This document shows positions 5,683 to 10,078 of a DNA stretch of 10,078 nucleotides, one piece after another. The DNA is taken from the NCBI GenBank assembly GCA_007130545.1, contig SLSG01000188.1:1-10078 (forward strand). Reading direction: 5' to 3'. Position 1 is the first letter of the stretch; every line of letters starts with the position of its first letter. The position numbers were made by a program, and so were the translations under genes. The DNA is from Bacteroidales bacterium (GTDB lineage: Bacteria; Bacteroidota; Bacteroidia; Bacteroidales; UBA7960). Under the pieces are notes generated by a model, which saw nothing but the letters and a program-made list of their open reading frames with translations, did no database searches and was not told the DNA's origin.

Positions 5683-8600
5683 ATGCTGGATAAAATATTG
5701 CATCTCTCGCTTGACAACCGCCTGCTGGTGGTACTTCTGGGCATTGTGGTGATGGTTGCCGGGGCACAAATTGCATCCAGGATGGATGTGGACGTATTTC
5801 CTGACATTACCGCACCCACCGTCGTGATCATGACCGATGCCCACGGCATGGCCCCTGAAGAGGTGGAGCGGCTGGTCACTTTCCCGATTGAAACGGCCGT
5901 GAACGGCGCCACCGGTATACGCCGGGTGCGCTCCGCCTCATCACAGGGGTTTTCCTTTGTCTGGGCAGAGTTTGACTGGGGAACCGATATTTACAAAGCC
6001 CGACAGGTCATCAGTGAAAAAATGGTGGAGGTCAGTCCGCATATGCCTTCAGGCATCGGGCCCCCTACCCTTGCACCCCAGTCTTCCGTCATGGGAGAGG
6101 TCCTTTTCGTCGGTCTTCAGTCTGACAGCACCAGTATGCTTGACCTGCGAACGATCGCAGATTGGGATATCAAACCTGTATTGATGGCCACCGAAGGTGT
6201 CAGTCAGGTTACAGTCATTGGAGGCGACTACAAGCAGTACCAGGTATTGGCCGATCCATTCCGCATGAAGCATTTCGGGATAGGGATGGATGAACTTGCC
6301 GCCGCCTGCGAGGAATTCAGCAACAATGCACAGGGAGGGATCTTGCGGCAATACGGGAACGAGTATGTCGTCAGGGGGATCGCCCGGACAAATCGCATCG
6401 AAGAACTGGGTGCCTCCCTGGTGAAATGGTCTGACGGCACGCCTGTAAGGGTCAATGATATTGCTACGATCAGGATCGGATCCGGAATTAAAATGGGACA
6501 TGCCTCCCAGAATGCCAGTCCGTCTGTGATCCTTTCCATTTCCAAGCAGCCACTGGCAAACACCCTGAAGCTTACGGAGGCGATTGAAAGAAACCTGGAC
6601 GCCCTCATGCATTCCCTGCCCCCGGATGTTAAGCTGGATACCGGGATTTTCCGCCAGGCAGACTTCATCGAGACAGCCATTCGCAATGTGCAGCGGGTGC
6701 TGCTGGAAGGGGCGGTTTTGGTGACCATTATTCTTTTCCTGTTCCTGATGAGCTTCCGGACCACGATCATTTCGCTGATCGCCATACCGGTTTCCCTGCT
6801 TACAGCCGTGATTGCCCTTCACCTGTTGAACCTGAACATCAATACAATGAGCCTTGGTGGTATGGCCATTGCGATTGGTTCCCTGGTTGACGATGCCATC
6901 ATTGACGTGGAGAATGTATACAAGCGGCTGCGGCAGAATATTCAACTGCCGCCAAAAGAACGCACACCCGTGCTGAAAATCGTGTTCGACACTTCCAAGG
7001 AGATCCGTTCATCCATCATCAAGGCCACCCTGATCATCATCGTGGCTTTTGTCCCCCTCTTTTTCCTCACCGGAATGGAAGGACGGATGCTTCAGCCCCT
7101 TGGCATAGCCTATATCGTAGCGCTCTTCGCCTCACTAATTGTGGCCATGACATTGACCCCTGTGCTAAGCTACTTTCTGCTGACAAATGAAAAAAGACTA
7201 AAAAAAGCCGTGAAAGAACCCTGGCTGAGCAGGAACCTGGCCCGGATTTACCGCCAATCTTTGCTGCAGGCACTGCAATACAAGCGGCTGGTCATCACAG
7301 GCATTTTCATTTTGCTAATCATGGCATTGGCAGCTTTACTGAACATGGGCAGGAGTTTCCTTCCCGAATTCAACGAAGGGGCACTGACCATCAGTGCTGT
7401 CAGCCAGCCGGGTATCTCACTGGATGACAGCAATGAGATCGGCAATGCCCTGGAAAGGGCCGTCCTTACAATTCCGGAGGTTACCAGCACGGCCAGACGC
7501 ACCGGGAGAGGGGAACTGGACGAGCATTCCCAGTCGACCAACAGCGCCGAGATCGATATAAATTACCTATTGGAAGGCCGTTCAAGAGAGGCATTCCTGC
7601 AGGACATCAGGGAAAAACTGGGCTCTGTTCCGGGGGTCGCATTTATGGTCGGACAGCCATTGGGCCACCGCATCGACCACATGATATCCGGAACCCGTGC
7701 CAACATCGCCATCAAGATCTTCGGTCCCGATCTGAGTACCCTTTACCTTACCGGAAAAGAGATCGAGGCAGCAATCAGCAGTATCCCCACCCTGGTGGAT
7801 GTTACCACAGCAGAGCAGGTGGAGGTTCCCCAGATCCAGGTAAGGGCAAACCGTGAACGCCTGGCATATTTTGGCATTCCGGTTGGAGAGTTCATTCGTT
7901 ATGTGGAACTTGGCTTTTCCGAAAAAAAGCTTGGTGAGATATTTGAGGATCAGCGTAGTTTTGACCTTGTTCTCCGCTTGAATGAAGATTACACAGAGGA
8001 TATGGATGGCTTGAGAAATGCACTGATCAGGACGGCTCACGGCAGTTTTGTACCGCTTATGGAGGTTGCTGATATACAGTCTCTCTCCGGACCCAATACC
8101 ATCAGCCGGGAGAATGTACAGCGCAATATTGTGGTTTCAGCCAACGTCTCAGGGGGAGGACTAAGCAAGGCCGTGGACCAGATCAGGGAACACATTGCAG
8201 CAGATGTCAGCCTGCCCGAGGGTTACCGCATAGAATACGGCGGACAGTTTGAAAGTGCTGAAGCCGCAACCCGCACCCTGATCATTGCTTCCATGCTGGC
8301 CGTGCTTGTGATATTCCTGCTGCTTTTCCAGGAATTCAGGCATCCGGGACTTGCGGGCATCGTGCTGCTGAATCTTCCGCTTGCGCTGATCGGAGGGGTC
8401 TTTGCCATCTGGCTCACCTCCGGTGTGCTGAGCATTCCCGCCATCATCGGCTTTATCACCCTGTTCGGGATAGCGACAAGGAACGGGATACTGCTGATCA
8501 CACGTTACCTGCGCCTGCAAAAGCAGGGTGTGTCACTGAAAGACTGCATCATAGAAGGCTCAGCAGACAGGTTGAATCCCATCCTGATGACAGCGCTTAC

Positions 8601-8790
8601 TGCCGGACTGGCGCTCATTCCGCTGGCACTGAGCGGTGATGTGGCAGGCAATGAGATACAGAGTCCGATGGCGAAGGTGATACTCGGCGGACTGCTCACC
8701 TCTACCCTGCTGAATATTTACCTTGTGCCCATGGTTTACAGCATTTTTGTATCCCGTCGGATGGGAAAGGCTGCAGTGATTAATGAATAA
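5683..8790 (+). CDS. Heavy-metal efflux RND inner-membrane transporter, CusA/CzcA family
   Basis: At 1035 residues the product has the normal length of the proton-driven HME-RND pump that forms the trimeric core of a tripartite exporter. TM1 is near 11-30, TM2-TM6 fill about 337-499, TM7 is near 534-554, and TM8-TM12 fill about 864-1023. Two large periplasmic porter/docking loops (about 31-336 and 555-863) separate them. TM4 carries the family signature AIAIGSLVDDAIIDVEN (395-411), with D403, D404, D408 and E410 as candidate proton-relay residues. 'FPDITAPTV' (39-47) and 'FLPEFNEGAL' (559-568) are conserved HME blocks. Of the three CusA copper-site methionines, two align with S571 and H666 (RIDHM), and the third falls near 620-625 where no Met is seen; this argues against a classical Cu/Ag pump. 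Zn, Co, Ni or Cd is more likely, but specificity is inferred. The pump sits between adaptor and channel genes. Confidence 0.95.
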   Translation: MLDKILHLSLDNRLLVVLLGIVVMVAGAQIASRMDVDVFPDITAPTVVIMTDAHGMAPEEVERLVTFPIETAVNGATGIRRVRSASSQGFSFVWAEFDWGTDIYKARQVISEKMVEVSPHMPSGIGPPTLAPQSSVMGEVLFVGLQSDSTSMLDLRTIADWDIKPVLMATEGVSQVTVIGGDYKQYQVLADPFRMKHFGIGMDELAAACEEFSNNAQGGILRQYGNEYVVRGIARTNRIEELGASLVKWSDGTPVRVNDIATIRIGSGIKMGHASQNASPSVILSISKQPLANTLKLTEAIERNLDALMHSLPPDVKLDTGIFRQADFIETAIRNVQRVLLEGAVLVTIILFLFLMSFRTTIISLIAIPVSLLTAVIALHLLNLNINTMSLGGMAIAIGSLVDDAIIDVENVYKRLRQNIQLPPKERTPVLKIVFDTSKEIRSSIIKATLIIIVAFVPLFFLTGMEGRMLQPLGIAYIVALFASLIVAMTLTPVLSYFLLTNEKRLKKAVKEPWLSRNLARIYRQSLLQALQYKRLVITGIFILLIMALAALLNMGRSFLPEFNEGALTISAVSQPGISLDDSNEIGNALERAVLTIPEVTSTARRTGRGELDEHSQSTNSAEIDINYLLEGRSREAFLQDIREKLGSVPGVAFMVGQPLGHRIDHMISGTRANIAIKIFGPDLSTLYLTGKEIEAAISSIPTLVDVTTAEQVEVPQIQVRANRERLAYFGIPVGEFIRYVELGFSEKKLGEIFEDQRSFDLVLRLNEDYTEDMDGLRNALIRTAHGSFVPLMEVADIQSLSGPNTISRENVQRNIVVSANVSGGGLSKAVDQIREHIAADVSLPEGYRIEYGGQFESAEAATRTLIIASMLAVLVIFLLLFQEFRHPGLAGIVLLNLPLALIGGVFAIWLTSGVLSIPAIIGFITLFGIATRNGILLITRYLRLQKQGVSLKDCIIEGSADRLNPILMTALTAGLALIPLALSGDVAGNEIQSPMAKVILGGLLTSTLLNIYLVPMVYSIFVSRRMGKAAVINE

Positions 8791-8802
8791 AAACATCTGA
8801 AG

Positions 8803-9978
8803 ATGAAGTCAATAATCATATTTACAGCTGCATTGCTCAGTATAAGTTCATTGCAGGCAGCGCCACCCATAGACACCGTTCTGGATGAGATTGAGCAGAA
8901 CAATACGGGACTGGCTGCTTTCCGCCGCCAGGTGGAGGCCATGGCGCTGGAGAACCGTACCGGCCTTCTGCCGCATGATCCTGAGGTTGAATTCGCCTAC
9001 CTCTGGGCTAGCCCTGCCGAGATCGGCCCCCGCACCAACCTCAGCCTGGTACAATCCTTTGATTTTCCCACAGCATATGGTTACAGAAACCGGATCGCAG
9101 ATGGCAAGGACCGGCAAATCCTGGCCGAATACAGCAGGAGGCGGATGGAAATCCGGCTCGAAGCTGCATTGGTCTGCATTGAACTGATCCATGCCAATGC
9201 CATGGGAAGGGAGCTGCAAACCCGGGTGTCTCACGCCAGGCACCTGGCCGAAGGTTACAGCCGTTTGATGGCGCTTGGAGAAACCAATGTACTGGAATAC
9301 AATAAGGCCCTGCTGAACCAGTTAAACCTTGAAAATCAGGCCGAAAGGAACCAGGTTGAAAGGACTTCGCTGCTGGCAGAGCTGCAACGTCTGAACGGCG
9401 GTGTGCCAGTAGAATTGGAGGCAGACAATTTCCCCGATCCGCAGATTCCGCTTGATTTTGAACAATGGTTTGCTCAGGCAGAGGAACAAAACCCGGTATT
9501 GCAGTGGATAAGCAGCGAGGTGGAGGTCAGTCAGTCCAGGGAAAGGCTGATGCGGGCCCAGGCACTGCCGGGGTTTTCTGCAGGCTATGTTAGCGAAGCC
9601 CTTGCCCATGAACAGTTTCGCGGATTTGCCGTAGGCGTTTCCATCCCGCTGTGGGAGAACCGGAATGCAGTGAAAACAGCACGTGCACAAACCCTGGCCG
9701 CCAGGGAGCTGGAGGCAGACCAGAGGCTGCAGTTCTATCACCAGTTGAAGGCCGGTCATCACAAGACTGTGGAGCTTTATGAAAGCACGAGACGTTTCAG
9801 CGAGGGACTCGCCGCACTTGAACAGTTCCGGCTGCTGGAAGTGGCATTAACGCAGGGCGAGATCAGCCTGCTAAACTTTCTGACCGAGCTGGGATTCCTT
9901 TACCAGGGCATGGACAGGCTGCTGGATGCCCAAAAGGAACTCCACATTTCCATGGCCATACTGAACCAGTACCGTTAA
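8803..9978 (+). CDS. TolC-family outer-membrane factor of the metal-efflux system, CusC/CzcC type
   Basis: The 391-residue product completes the tripartite system, forming the outer-membrane channel and periplasmic tunnel as a trimer. A Sec signal peptide ends near SLQA (residues 16-19) with no lipobox cysteine, unlike lipidated E. coli CusC. Two OEP repeats follow: first about 25-215 ('NNTGLAAFRRQVEAMALENRTG', 'NLSLVQSFDFPTAYGYRNRIAD'), second about 220-391 ('NPVLQWISSEVEVSQSRERLMRAQALPGFSAGYV', 'AVGVSIPLWENRNAVKTARAQ'). Both are mostly long amphipathic helices rich in E, Q, L and R around short beta hairpins. The length is short for TolC but ordinary for CzcC-like Bacteroidota channels. It begins 12 bp after the pump stop, so it is surely co-transcribed. 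I see no strong Shine-Dalgarno sequence; the signal peptide supports the chosen Met. Confidence 0.92.
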   Translation: MKSIIIFTAALLSISSLQAAPPIDTVLDEIEQNNTGLAAFRRQVEAMALENRTGLLPHDPEVEFAYLWASPAEIGPRTNLSLVQSFDFPTAYGYRNRIADGKDRQILAEYSRRRMEIRLEAALVCIELIHANAMGRELQTRVSHARHLAEGYSRLMALGETNVLEYNKALLNQLNLENQAERNQVERTSLLAELQRLNGGVPVELEADNFPDPQIPLDFEQWFAQAEEQNPVLQWISSEVEVSQSRERLMRAQALPGFSAGYVSEALAHEQFRGFAVGVSIPLWENRNAVKTARAQTLAARELEADQRLQFYHQLKAGHHKTVELYESTRRFSEGLAALEQFRLLEVALTQGEISLLNFLTELGFLYQGMDRLLDAQKELHISMAILNQYR

Positions 9979-10018
9979 TCCAGAAATAATACCATAACTT
10001 TCACAAAGCAGTAACCTT

Positions 10019-10078
10019 ATGAAAATTATTGGATTAATTGCATTTGCCGGTATGATCGTGATGAACTACCTGGCCAAT
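10019..10078 (+). CDS. Start of a membrane protein, possibly TspO/MBR-like (truncated at the window end)
   Basis: An ATG at 10019 opens a frame of 20 codons running off the window (MKIIGLIAFAGMIVMNYLAN). It is a hydrophobic first membrane segment ending in NYLAN. That ending resembles the N-terminus of tryptophan-rich TspO/MBR-related proteins, where a similar segment is followed by a 'LPLNG' stretch, but the diagnostic part is beyond the edge. It is 40 bp after the outer-membrane-factor stop, so it may be the next gene of the efflux operon. A signal peptide of an unrelated exported protein is the main alternative. Confidence 0.45.
   Translation, partial: MKIIGLIAFAGMIVMNYLAN

Noticed and set aside
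5109..5912. 267-codon open frame on the minus strand
   Set aside because: It straddles the adaptor and pump genes antisense; the low-complexity Ser/Thr-rich start is an artefact of the complementary frame.
6049..6945. 298-codon open frame on the minus strand
   Set aside because: It lies wholly inside the RND pump gene on the opposite strand and has no recognisable domain.
9995..10002. TAACTTTC as a promoter -7 element before the last gene
   Set aside because: It differs from TAnnTTTG at the final G, and no TTTG lies at the right distance upstream; the gene is probably read from the efflux operon.

Overview
The window looks like a chromosomal stretch of a Bacteroidota bacterium. The signs are weak Shine-Dalgarno sequences at most starts, a TAnnTTTG-type promoter, several lipoproteins, and families typical of the phylum: a DUF1080 protein, a Gfo/Idh/MocA oxidoreductase with a TIM-barrel sugar isomerase-like partner, and a DUF6769-like His-rich protein. 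By eye G+C is a little over half, so a low-GC member is unlikely; I would not name a genus. Every gene I can support is on the + strand. There is no rRNA, tRNA, IS element or CRISPR array.

The left part (1-3250) is a carbohydrate-processing cluster: the 3' end of a Gfo/Idh/MocA dehydrogenase, a TIM-barrel isomerase/epimerase-like protein with a Tat-type signal, and a lipoprotein that joins a DUF1080 (3-keto-disaccharide hydrolase family) domain to an alpha/beta-hydrolase esterase domain. Together these families suggest an exported oxidation-then-cleavage route for glycosides via 3-keto intermediates. The fused esterase may remove acyl groups from the same substrate.

The right part (about 3269-10078) is a metal-efflux operon. 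A Bacteroidota-type promoter overlapped by an 11-bp-arm inverted repeat precedes a small secreted His/Cys-rich protein (DUF6769-like). A hairpin plus T-rich tract follows, then a His-rich lipoprotein with five octapeptide repeats. After it come a closely spaced tripartite HME-RND efflux system in the order adaptor (CusB/CzcB), pump (CusA/CzcA) and outer-membrane factor (CusC/CzcC), and the first 20 codons of a probable TspO/MBR-like membrane protein. The His-rich proteins and the His tail of the adaptor suggest periplasmic metal capture feeding the pump. At two of the three positions aligned with the CusA copper-binding methionines the pump lacks methionine, and the third looks replaced too, so a divalent metal (Zn, Co, Ni or Cd) seems likelier than Cu/Ag. 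No metal-responsive regulator gene lies in the window.
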